DNA from: Cladophialophora immunda
Lineage: Eukaryota > Ascomycota > Eurotiomycetes > Chaetothyriales > Herpotrichiellaceae
DNA length: 64,000 bases
Assembly (NCBI RefSeq): GCF_000835495.1
Contig: NW_015622545.1
Location: 2,310,777 to 2,374,776, forward strand
Reading direction: 5' to 3'
Position numbers and translations under genes: made by a program. Of this stretch, positions 23,530 to 33,780 are shown one piece after another. The notes beneath the pieces were generated by a model. That model was given only the letters and a program-made list of their open reading frames with translations. It made no database searches and was not told where the DNA came from. Position 1 is the stretch's first letter; each line of letters opens with the position of its first letter.

Positions 23530-24069
23530 CTACTGTGGTCGATTGGTATAGTTGTAAATTCTTCCCGGCACCGGGTTCTTTATCCATTCATCGGCTACTT
23601 CGAGAGCCTTGTCCATGAACTGGTTCACGTCGAAGGCCTCTGCCAGACCTTCCTTTTGCATCACCTCAATGGCAGCCATGGTCCAAGTCACACAGCTCTG
23701 CCTAGGCGTCGCGCTTTTGTCAGGGAGAGGTACTGCTTTGAGAAGAGCTTCGATTCGAGCATTCGTAATATGAGGCGGCACTTTCCCGATCGTTATTCTA
23801 ACAAGAATCTGACCACTTTGCATGGGTTCGGTCCCCAGCTTAGAACGGAATCGCCAGTCATGGTTTGAGTTGTGATCCACTCCGGTCAAGGGGTCAAGCA
23901 GTGTTCCGTCGGTCGCGTCGTATGCGTTTGAATCAAGGCCCCTGGGCTTCTTGCGCTGGACGAGGATTCCCCAGTGGTACGCGGACCGGCCTAGCTCTTT
24001 CCTGTTGTCTCCAAGCGACAATTTACCCCGGTGGTGGACTGCGATCATAACTCGTGCTTTGCCGCCCAT
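23530..24069 (-). CDS. hypothetical protein, DUF6914-like
   Basis: Single-exon frame of 179 residues. The order of conserved pieces fits a fungal family of unknown function (DUF6914-like by memory): RVMIAVHHRGK, SAYHWGILV, DATDGTLLDP, ILVRITIGKV and CVTWTMAAIEVMQKEG. The Y-H-W and C-V-x-W positions look like a small papain- or lipocalin-sized domain, but I do not assign an activity. It is convergent with the barrel gene (139 bases apart). Confidence 0.62.
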   Translation of the reverse strand: MGGKARVMIAVHHRGKLSLGDNRKELGRSAYHWGILVQRKKPRGLDSNAYDATDGTLLDPLTGVDHNSNHDWRFRSKLGTEPMQSGQILVRITIGKVPPHITNARIEALLKAVPLPDKSATPRQSCVTWTMAAIEVMQKEGLAEAFDVNQFMDKALEVADEWIKNPVPGRIYNYTNRPQ

Positions 24070-24409
24070 ATTAGAGACGTGAGAGCCCCCGGATCAGATA
24101 TGACCAGCATCAGCAATAAGGGAGGAAGGACCGTTATATGCAAGGCTGGAGAATAGGCATATATAGACGGTGGTCACCTTGAGCTGAATGTGAGCCAGTT
24201 CTGCGTTGACGGAGTAGTACTTGTTACTGTAAATATGTCATTTAAACCAGGCCCCTATTTTGGAACTCGGCTCACCTGCTCTTTGGAGTCAAAAAGTCAC
24301 GCGATACGAAGGGCCGCCGCTTTTATTTCTTGTGACCCCCTTCCATGAGTCTGTTCCTTTCGTCGTCTATCACACCCAGATCTAGCTTCTTCATAGTCAT
24401 TGTCATCAT
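24070..24409. other. intergenic between divergent genes
   Basis: Divergent spacer between the DUF6914-like gene and the kinase-like gene. No gene seen. Confidence 0.4.
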
Positions 24410-25208
24410 GTCCATTTTGTCGAAGCTGATATCCCTCTTCCTTTGAGCTCGGCTCTGGCTAGGCAAGAAGCGCTTTGGCTACTTAGGATCCATCGTGGTC
24501 AGGGTCAGCAAGGATCGAATCATCAAAGGTCCCTGTCCCTCAGCAGAACTTGAAGGCTTGAGATATGTTGCGAAACACACCTCTATACCTGTGCCCAAGG
24601 TTCATAGAACTTATGGAATTGACGGACGCCTCTACATCGAGATGGAATATGTCCACGGTGACACGCTGGAAGCGTCATGGGTGGGCGACGTTTTATCGAC
24701 TGATGAGAAGCAAGCCATTGTTCGACAGATAGCTGATTACATTGAGCAACTTCGACAGCTCGACCCGCCACAAAAGGGAGTCGTTGCCTCATCAGAACTT
24801 GGACAGTGTTTTGACGTCCGAGTAGGGTACCGCCCCTTTGGCCCTTTCAACAACATTGATTCGTTCCATTCGTTCCTGCGTGGCAATATCCCGCTCGAGA
24901 ACTGTTCCCAAGTCTTCGGCGAAGTTGTCACGCGGTTTCATACTCGCAAATACAGAACCTGCTTCTCTCACGCCGACATTTGCCCTCGCAATCTCATCGT
25001 GCGCAACCGCAAGATTGTTGCCGTTATTGATTGGCAATTCGCCGGATGGTATCCGGAATATTGGGAATACACAAAGGCGCATTATGCATATTGCAATGCG
25101 GACTGGTGGGTTAGGTTTGAGGAGGGCGTAACTCGATACGACGATGAGTTGGCTGCAGAACGCGCTCTATGGCGACAATTAGATGAACCAGGAATGCTGT
25201 ACAGTTAG
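24410..25208 (+). CDS. aminoglycoside phosphotransferase-family kinase-like protein
   Basis: APH/choline-kinase-fold protein common in fungi. The clear part begins at 24495 (VVRVSKDRIIKG) and ends at 25208. It shows SIPVPKVHRTYG and YIEMEYVHGDTLEASW for the N-lobe and hinge, the catalytic loop FSHADICPRNLIV (HxDxxxxN) and VIDWQFAGWYPEYWEYTKA for the metal-binding DFD-like segment (here IDW). The true start is not settled: an ATG at 24410 followed by an intron ending at the AG before 24489 is the best guess. The N-lobe is short. Substrate is unknown, and family members act on small molecules rather than necessarily on antibiotics. Confidence 0.75.
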
Positions 25209-25768
25209 AATCTGGCAATCTGCAGGCCGTTCGGCGGGATTCATGGTACTCCCACCAAGGCATCGCGCACGAAAAGAACTTTTTCGGTAGGCAAACTTCT
25301 CAAGCCACTCCATCATATTGCTGACCTTTCTCATAAGTCGTTGAAATCGACTACAGTCCGCATGAAGGTGCAGAACACCATGAAGGACTGTGTCACCTGA
25401 CGTTTAAGAAATTCCCTTCAGTTTGGGGCTCCCGGAGATTTTTGAGAGATATTGCCGCAATCAAGGGACCCGGCAACCCGGAAAGGCCGGACGCCCGGAC
25501 GCCTTGGGAACAAACCTGGTTCAGCCCAAATTTGATACTTGTGTATTCCCGGCCGAGGTCGTGTACTAAAGAAGTCGGACACAGTTTGAGCAAGGCACAT
25601 GACTTCGCATGCCTTTACGTGACACAAATCCCCGACAATTTGGGAGTTTAGTGTCTCAAAAGTCTTTTAGCAACTCCTTTACATCGGGGTGCCTATTTTG
25701 ACCCAAACGCACATAACGCCGCCCGTTTCTTCGCCTTCGGCCGCAGCCATTGACTCCGGACTGCAAAT
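25209..25768. other. intergenic, no gene seen
   Basis: 560 bases before the cyclase-family gene. Short ORFs only. Confidence 0.45.
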
Positions 25769-27205
25769 ATGTTACCGCTTCGCAAAGACCTAGTCCCTCG
25801 CAAGGGCCAACCGCCTGGAGCTGCTTGGATCTGGGGCGAGGAAGACGAGGTTCGAAAACCATCATCTATCACGAACTTCAGAGGCACGTACTAACCAAAC
25901 TATCCGCAACACAGCTCGGGCGGCTCAATCTCCTTACACCTGAAAGAATCCTGAATGCAATGAAGGAGGCGACACAGGGCCGAATCGTGAACCTCAAGTA
26001 AGTCTCGTTGGCTACGGCCGGTGAGGGATACTTTTTCCCTTGACCAACCTTTGTTGACTATGACATGGATCACACACAGTCTCCCCTTGGACCAGCCCTC
26101 TCCACCCATGTACGGACGGGCCGCCTTTGAGCACAGACTCACGCAGGTTGCGCCTCATGCCTTTGACGAAGTCTATGTGGTCAATCCACAGTCAAGTTCA
26201 CAGTGGGACGGATTCCATCATGTGAGTCCCGCGGATGCTGAGCCTGTTACCTGGCGATACAGACGAGCTAATCCGCTGACGGCTTACTAGTTCTGTCATG
26301 TCCCGTCTGGCTATTTTTACAATCAGGTGAGCTTCAGAGATCCCGGGACCAAGGGGAGAGGGAGGGCAGGCCTCCATCAAGTCGCACATTCTTATCAGGA
26401 TATTACCCTAGGTTTCCGCCAGAGATATATACAAGGGCGGTCCAAAGCTCGGCGTGCAGGCGTGGGCTACACATGGCATCGCCGGCCGCGGCATGCTCCT
26501 CGACTTCGGCAGGTACGCCCAAGCCAACGGTCTTCAAGTCAAATACTTTGACAACTACAAGATCTCCCACCAGACCCTGGTCGAGGTGGCAGCCAGTCAA
26601 GGCATCAACCTAAAGCCTGAGAGCGTGGGCGGCGACATTCGCGTCGGGGACATTCTCCTCGTCCGCACGGGATTCCTGGAGCACGAGTCGTCCTTAAGCG
26701 ACGAGGAAAAGGCGAAGATGCACCTCCGACGGCACGAATTCACGCCCGACGACGGCCAACGCTACATCGGGCTCGAGCAGAGTGAAGAAATGCTCGACTT
26801 TCTGCACGACTCGTATTTTGCCGCCGTGGTTGGAGACCAGCCTGGATTTGAAGCCATGCCGTCGGACGCTGGTATGTTATTGTTTGAGGGGGTCTTCAAT
26901 CCTCCCGTCTGTTTGCGATGGCACAGCTGCGAAAAGGATTCATGGCTAACAGGTTGAATCATCCACAAAGGCTTCTACCTGCACGAACACCTCCTGGCGC
27001 TCTGGGGCTGTCCGATCGGCGAACTCTGGGACCTCGACGCTCTTGCCTCCTGCTGCGCGGCCAACAAGAAATGGACCTTTTTCCTGGCTAGTGCTCCCAA
27101 CAATGTCAGAGGTATGTCATCTTCACGAGATCGAGTGACGATCTTGACTGATAATGCTCCATAGGTGGCGTTGGTAGTATGGCCAATGCGATCGCCATAT
27201 TGTGA
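25769..27205 (+). CDS. cyclase-family (kynurenine formamidase-like) hydrolase
   Basis: Metal-dependent hydrolase of the Cyclase superfamily (PF04199), 327 residues in seven exons: 25769-25849, 25915-25997, 26080-26221, 26291-26326, 26412-26871, 26971-27111, 27165-27205. The start at 25769 follows an in-frame stop. LGRLNLLTPERILNA and NLPLDQPSPPMYGR form the first strand region. SQWDGFHHFCHVPSGYFYNQ is the subfamily's metal-site segment. GGPKLGVQAWATHGIAGRG, VGDILLVRTGFLEH and HEHLLALWGCPIGELWDLD are all conserved in fungal members. Exon 4 is only 36 bases but is required. The family hydrolyses amide, ester or lactone bonds. Next to the SDR and dioxygenase, a ring-cleavage or lactone step is plausible. 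Confidence 0.85.
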
Positions 27206-27543
27206 GGGACGAAAGAAGGCAGAGCATTGCGGTAGAAGCACAGGTTCAGTAATGACACCAAAGCAATGAATTCTATCTAGTTTATGAATTCTGTCGCGGC
27301 GCACTACCTGCACCAGCTGACACACCAGAAATGTCTTTTATTAGGGAACCGTACCGAGAATGCTCCCTTTAGCATGCTTGCTTTCTAATGTAGACTTCCT
27401 CGAAAAGCACCCGGCAGCAGCTGCATGCCAAATGCGACTAAACGAATTCTTCCCATGGCCCCATGAATTATCGTCAAACCCAATTTCCAAGCTCATCACC
27501 AACTGCCTGCGTTGCTGTTCCTCGACAAGCGACCACATCTCCA
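27206..27543. other. convergent intergenic
   Basis: Short convergent spacer between the cyclase-family and SDR genes, probably both 3' UTRs. Confidence 0.5.
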
Positions 27544-28728
27544 TCACCATCCCGTGTACCCTCCGTCGACTAAGAGATCCGCCCCCGTGACGTACGAGCT
27601 GGCATCCGACAGGAGAAAGACAATGGGCCCCCTGTAATCCTCCGGCGCGGACAGCCGCTTCAGCATCGTCTCCTCGGTCCACATGTGTTCCAAGTTGCCG
27701 TTTGAGAGCACGCCCGCGGTCATCGGGGTGCGGATGACGCCGGGGCTGACCGAGTTGACTCGGATCGAGGGCCCCTCGTCGTCGGTCGAGGAGCCCCATT
27801 CGGACGCCAGGTTGCGCGTGAGCTGGTGCACACCGGCCTTGGAGGCCGCGTACGCCGCGTTGGGTGTGCCCTGCCAGAATCCAAAGAGAACAGCCACAAT
27901 GTCAGCCCTCATGTGTGTGTGTGTGTGTGTCTCTCTCTCTCTCTCTCTCTCTCGCGGCCGCGGTGGTGTCATTGAAGAAAAGGATGGTCTTTCTTTGTAG
28001 GGAAAATGAAAAATGCAACACACCTTGTTGACCACGTATCCACTCATGCTCGCGATCAAGACAAAACTGGCGGAGAAATTGTGCTTCTTGACCAGCTGCG
28101 CCGCGGCCTGCGCACATATCAGCGTTCCGACGAGGTTGACTTCGATGATCCGCTTGGCGTCCTCGACGGGAAAGCTGATGGACGGGCCAACCCAGCCGAT
28201 CGCGGCGCAGTTGACCAGTCCGCGCAGGGGGTACCGGGCGGCGGCGACGGCGCCTTCGAACACGGCGTAGGTCGACTCGAGGTTGGAGATGTCGCATTGG
28301 TAGTAGGCCACGACGGTCCCGCTCTTCTCCGCGGCTCTGTATAGGTCTTCTAAAGGCACCGGCGTTAGTTATTTTGAAGCCATGTTCGGTGTGGTGGTCT
28401 GTCGCGAAGCCCATACCTGTGTGAGAAGCCTTGGGCTCCGCGTTGCGATCGATGGCAATCACGTCAGCGCCGGACTGCAAAATCGCCTTGGCCACCACGA
28501 CGCCCATCCCGCCCATGGCGCCGGTTACTGTATTTAGGGTAAGTGTTCGCTGTTGCAGAAGATGTGGTATAGCCGGGAAATGGACAACACCATTGATCCC
28601 GCATTTATGTCTTGTCACATACCGATAATTGTTCTGTGGTCGAGCGAAAAGAGGTCTCTGGCTGAGTCGCTTTCTGGGCCATGCTGCCCGTTCGTCGCTT
28701 GCTCGACAAAGGGCTCTTTTGAGATCAT
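27544..28728 (-). CDS. short-chain dehydrogenase/reductase (SDR)
   Basis: Classical NAD(P)-dependent SDR, 289 residues in four exons: 28728-28623, 28527-28417, 28349-28024, 27870-27544. The TGAMGGMG nucleotide loop lies at about residues 37-44 just after the first intron, NCAAIG is the structural NNAG-type motif, the catalytic serine is in IASMSGY, and Tyr188/Lys192 form YAASK. The C-terminus has RVNSVSPGVIRTPM and ends SSYVTGADLLVDGGYTGW. It starts about 30 residues earlier than a minimal SDR, with a polar extension. The third intron carries a GT/CT microsatellite. It is convergent with the cyclase gene and divergent from the transaldolase gene. Confidence 0.9.
27912..27953. repeat. (TG)n(TC)n dinucleotide microsatellite
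   Basis: About ten TG units followed by about twelve TC units, within the third intron of the SDR gene (27871-28020). On the coding strand the run reads GA then CA. It is likely to be length-polymorphic. Confidence 0.9.
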
Positions 28729-29450
28729 GTTGCTTGTAGAGCCGTGGATCAAGGAGTAGAGAACTGCTTTGTTATACACCGAGATGGAGAGGGAGAGGTG
28801 GCGATAGAGAGCTGCTTTTTGGTCCTGCGGTATGATTGCAGTTGGCTAGAAAGAGGCCGAGAAAGCAAAAACAATAGCCACTCACTCAATCATTGCTGCC
28901 TATCAGCCTGTGTCTTTGGGTCTCTCCATTGTATTTGCCGAAGTAGACACAGAGTGCCATCGGTAGAGGTGCCGCCGCTGTGTCTGCATGCAATGTTCTC
29001 AATCTGCTGGGGCTGGACTCGATGACGGTGAGTTGTCTCATTCCAGCATCGTGGTGTTGCCGCTAGAACTGTACCTCGTACCATCTATGGTTAGCGGCGG
29101 AGGGCGGACCGCCGCCCAAGAACCATGGACCCACAGCCCCTCTGAACGAGTTGGTGGATCGTGGAGCCAGATGCCGCAGTTTTCTCCGCGACGATGCGTA
29201 ATGAGGAGACAGGAGACGTCCACCGGTATCGGGAAAACAAGAGAGTCGGGGGAATAAACAAAGAGGGCACCGGGTTGAATCAGAAGAAAACCAGGCTTCA
29301 GGTCATTTGTTCCTGCGCTCAGACTGGCAGACCGCACAGAGTACCAACTGGGCAGCGAATACTAGTTTTCTCCTTTCTTAGGATCGAGGCATTGCAACTT
29401 GTCTGTCCTAAACCTCGTCCACAAGTACAACTCTGACCATCACATACATC
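28729..29450. promoter_or_regulatory. divergent intergenic region, SDR / transaldolase
   Basis: 722 bases between divergent start codons, probably a bidirectional promoter for the SDR and transaldolase-family genes. No ORF in it is supported. Confidence 0.45.
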
Positions 29451-30838
29451 ATGGCGCCACGCTCCCTTCTCGACAGACTTGAAGAGCTCTGCAATGTCGA
29501 CGTCGATGACGTGGATACCGAACTTATCAGGAGCTTGCCATTCACTCCTCACAACCGTACGTCAACTTGAGGGGTTGGTGAAAGAGCGTCTCAGATCGCT
29601 AATTGAGTCGATCAGAGACTTCGAACCAAGGTGTTATTACGAAAGAGCTGCTGAAGCCCGAGAACCAGAAGCTTCTAGAGGAGCTTGTTGACAAGTATGG
29701 CAAGGAGGGCTGGGAGAAAGTGTATAACATGGCGGTACGTGATATTCTAGTCATTTCGTGAATGCGCGCATGTTTTCAGTTCTGACGAGCGCTTGGAGAT
29801 CTTAGGGTGTGACCTTTTGTGCCAGAAATGTCCCATATTTGTCTGGTCGTGTCCTTGTCCAGACCTCCCTCCGTCATGTGAATGACCGTGCCGCCATAAT
29901 CAAACAATGCCACGAATATGCCGACGAGTTTGAGAAAGCCGGTGTGTCAAGAGATCGTTTCGCAATCAAAGTGCCATTTTCTGGAGCTGCGGCTTCGGCG
30001 GCTCTCGAGCTCAATGCGCAAGGCATTCGCACGCTGGCGACGGCTGTCTTCTCTCTTGAGCAAGCCATCGCAGCCAGCCAGTCAAACTGCCTGTTCATCA
30101 GTCCATACTACAATGGTCAGTCTTCAAACTATCCGCTAGCGACATACCAAACTTACCTTCATACTAGAAATTGCAGCACATTTTGATCCAACGCTACGTC
30201 CACAGGTCAAAGACCCAGCTCTCGAGGTACATTCTGCCCATTTGTTGTCACATCGGTGCAACAAGCTGACAGTCCCTCTAGCATCCCATGTCAGCCCGCG
30301 TAATACACATACTGAAGACATTTGCCCAAGCTTATGGGCAGACTGGAAAGGAGCAACCGATTATGGTCATTGCGAGGTAAGTCGTGCGCCAGAGAGCGCT
30401 GCTCGGATTGCTGCAGAGCTGCTGCTGACACTTGCTGCTTGCCACAGCCATTTCAACATCACCGAGGTTCTTGCGATGGCCGAATTGGGTTGTCAACATG
30501 TCACCGTTCAGGGCCCCAATCTCAAGAAGCTCATGGAGACACTGGACACCCTTCCTCCGGTGCTCAACAAGAAGCCCAAGCATCCGTATGCTGAATTCGC
30601 CGTTGCGGAGCGTCTGAAGACACTGGAGACCCTGGACCCGCTTTCCGGACCCGACTGGAATGGAGTGCAAGCCACGATGGACACAGACTTCGTGGTGGAT
30701 GGCGGGAAAAAGCTTGACCAGTTCATCGCAGAGAATGCGGTGCTGAATAGAAGGTTCGCAGATGCCTGTAGATTTTTCCTCGGGGCCGAAGAAAAGGCTA
30801 AGGTGGCTATTGAAAGGGTTATGGCGGCCAGAGGCTAG
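29451..30838 (+). CDS. transaldolase-family protein
   Basis: TIM-barrel aldolase of the transaldolase family (PF00923), 359 residues in six exons: 29451-29556, 29616-29734, 29806-30115, 30168-30226, 30282-30376, 30448-30838. Lys130 in RFAIKVPFSGAAAS is the predicted Schiff-base lysine, corresponding to the KIPATWEG segment of canonical enzymes. ATAVFSLEQAIAASQSN and LFISPYYN are the following barrel strands. The C-terminal part includes SHFNITEVLAMAELGCQHVT. The sequence departs from housekeeping TAL1 in several of these motifs, so it is probably a specialised paralogue, perhaps cleaving a product of the neighbouring catabolic genes. It starts divergently from the SDR. Confidence 0.85.
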
Positions 30839-31131
30839 TAAGGACAGAGACTGAGGTCGGACGTTGCGTGGAGAGAGTGCTTTAAAAGGGGCGATCTTAT
30901 AATGATCTCCATCAGCCCGTCAGTGGCTTGCACTCTGCATGCAGCTGTTCATGTTGACTTCAAGTCTCTCGCTCTTGCATTGAATCTTCAATATTGTAAA
31001 AAACCTATGCTTCATTTTTAGCAACCGAGTGACAGCCATGAGGGACTATTTACTTTAGTTAGTCGGGAAAAATGGCACTCAGCAGATGTACAAACCTTTC
31101 CACGTCGTACATCCCGATGGCCATTGCAGTC
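30839..31131. other. convergent intergenic
   Basis: Convergent spacer between the transaldolase and regulator genes, no gene seen. Confidence 0.5.
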
Positions 31132-33279
31132 TCATCGCGTTCGAAGCCTGCGCAGCCGCTGCTTTCTGTGTATGGAACTTACGATTTCAAGGCCGCATTC
31201 AATGCTCGATCCAGGTAGTGCCCATGGTCTCAGAAGCCCAACAGCCGTCTCCAGCAGCTGTGAAACGTCGTCAACGGAGTCGGCCAGTGCAGGAGTCTGG
31301 GCAGCGAGCGCGATGATAAGCGCATAGCCTACACAGCTGCGTTGAATAGATCACTTAGCCATAGATTTCGCATAGATGAGCATGCAAGCAACCTACCACT
31401 GTGCTGTACTAAAAGTGTATGGGGACCTCTGCGACAGAACATGACCAGCAGTCAGAAGAAAGATCCGGCTAGCAGACAGGCAAATCTGGCAACGCTCAAG
31501 AGCTATTGCCGGTATGCTTCCCTCTCGTTCTGCAGCACGTGAGGTCACGTAGACTACAAATGGTCGATAGATGTTGTGTTTGGCAGACCAATATCTCAGA
31601 CGCAGAACACAAGTTGGGTCACTGCCCCTTGGCCTGCCGAAAAGATCCGGTTTAATGGCCTCGGGTAGTGATTCGTACCATGTTTCGAGCTGACGGTCGA
31701 GTTCCTCGCACACTCTTAACAACGACGCATCGGGGTCAGACGAGAGGATTCCACACGAGCTCTGAGACCGACCGGCGTATAGGGAGAGGCTGTCAGTGAA
31801 GTACACGGTATGATGGATCCGATTAAGCAAGGACCTTGCTGATATGTCGGCCAATGAGTACAAGCTTTCTGACGCGGTGACTTTACTGTATGTCGGAAAA
31901 GGCAACCTGTCAACCAGGGGCTCGATGCCACTTCTAGGTAGATGGAACTCGGCCAGGATATTGCTAGTTGAGATTTTTCATCAGTGCCTGGTTCTTAACA
32001 ATAACTTCAATCAACAAACATACCATTCGATCAGGAAGCACGCCCAACTGACCCTAATGACACCTTCATTGGTGCTCTGGGATAAATGTCCTCTGCGCCT
32101 GAGGGAACTCAGTCAGACTTGTGTCATGCATCGGATAAAACGGCATCGGCCAAACTTACATTTGCTGGACACTTGTTGACGCCATATGTGTAAGCCTCCA
32201 GGCCATCAATGGTTCCACCACGTAGCAAAAGTAAAGAGCGCAGAGAACGAGTGCCTGAGATAGAACAAGGTCTCCGCTGAACGTCACAGCCCAGGACGGG
32301 AAAAGTATGCGAAGTGCTTTTCTAATCAGCTCGTCGCCGGTGTGTCCGACGGGGGTGGGTTCAATAGGATCCAACGCAGTAGCCCCCAGTGCGAGCAGAC
32401 ACAAAAGGAGAGCAGAGTATGAGTCCTCCTGGAGCCCTTGGTTCATTATCCTCTCATATTGTGAGGACATATCCTCCTGGTCAAGGAGAGGTCTATACGG
32501 ATGCACCAGTGTCCAGTATCGTTCAAACCAGGTGTCCGCAAATGACCTGTCAATCTGCAGAAAGTCCTCCTCCATGTCGCCTCGTCTCGAACTGATGTGT
32601 TGCAACCACAGCGACTGCGGTCGATTATCTTCGACCAAGAAGAGAAACTCCTCTGGGAAGTCACCCACCAGTGTACGCATTTGCGGTAACATAAGAAGGC
32701 TGCTTGTGCTGGTTTGGTGACCAAGAGGGATTGTCAGTGGAGGAACTTGATGGTCTGCTTGTGCCGATGGATCGTCCTGTGGGCCATTCCCTGCGTTTGT
32801 AGGGTCACCGAGTCCAGAATCTTCTTGCTGGACTTCTTGCTGGGGCTGAGATGTACTCATGCCGGGTATGTCCTCATAAGCAAATGTGGGCGTGGAGGAG
32901 GACGTCACGGACGGCCGTGGCGGACTTGGACGGAGGGAGTTGATGATCATAGCGTGTTGTCGTAGCACGTCCTCAATTGTATCTAAGCGGGTTATTCGAG
33001 CATCAGATAGATCACGCCTGTCAGTTCTGCGCCAGCTTAGCATCGTGTAGAAATGACACAAACGGATAGTCAGTGATTCATAGAACTTGCCTCGGGGATG
33101 GGCCGTCTTGGTACACGCAATCTAGGCCTCTGTCTCGGCACATTTTGCAGGTTGGAACACTGCCATCACATCGTCGTTTTCTGCCGGGCTGTTAATGTCT
33201 GGCAACCTCGAAGGATCTCAGTGTACCTGTAGCGGCAGTAGTTGCATGCCAGATTTGTCCGCCTTGGAGCAGAACTCAT
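31132..33279 (-). CDS. Zn2Cys6 fungal transcription factor with a GC-AG intron
   Basis: Nuclear regulator of 615 residues in six exons: 33279-33227, 33180-33091, 33017-32160, 32098-32024, 31963-31397, 31336-31132. The binuclear cluster is assembled across the first intron: CNYCRYRKRRC from exons 1-2, then C-x2-C-x6-C in KMCRDRGLDCVY, giving the C-x2-C-x6-C-x6-C-x2-C-x6-C pattern. The second intron begins GCAAGT instead of GT and ends AG. The frame and the join RRDLSDARITRLD support it. The middle homology region follows (FADTWFERYWTLVHPYRPLL, GVIRVSWACFLIE, FPTYSK). The C-terminus is VGYALIIALAAQTPALADSV onwards. It is convergent with the transaldolase gene and closes the catabolic block. Confidence 0.85.
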
Positions 33280-33780
33280 GTTGCCAATTGCAGAAGAGCA
33301 CTGGACAGATGGCAAGCGTATCTACAAGCTGGGGTGTTCCCGAGGTGGTGTCGCCTTCTCATTCTTGCCTGGTATGGCGCGCAAGTCGTCGTGAAGGTGG
33401 ACGGCGAGTCTGACGATGGGGAGACAAGAAATGGCTTCCAAGTTGCGGCATGTCAACCACCGGCGCCGGAGCGGGAAATGTGCCAAGACGCTAGTCCCTA
33501 TTCAGTTCCTATGCTCCTTGGGACGTGTGCACTACTCGACAAGGACCAGCAATACTTCAATGCTTCAAGAAAACGGAATAACCGCGTGATCATTCAGCTC
33601 GTGCTGACCCGATTGTCCCATAATGTACATGTTCACATATTCTGTCCTGTGTTGCCGCCTCATAAGCCAGTGGGTATCTCATGCACCAGTCCCTGTCCCC
33701 TACCGCGTATCCAACCAACCCCTGAAACCATGCTATGCTATCCAAGAACCAATGCTCGCTCCCCTCGTAAATGCAATACC
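33280..33780. other. intergenic between regulator start and REV3 end
   Basis: About 500 bases carrying the regulator promoter and the REV3 3' flank. A plus-strand ORF at 33334-33816 crosses into REV3 and looks spurious. Confidence 0.45.

Noticed and set aside
24495..24497. GTG as start of the APH-like gene
   Set aside because: Nuclear fungal genes use ATG. The frame is open only because an upstream exon and intron have not been resolved.
31165..31199. 35-base terminal intron in the second Zn2Cys6 regulator
   Set aside because: GTAAGT is present but the intron would be shorter than usual fungal introns, and the unspliced frame reaches a stop at 31132 without trouble.
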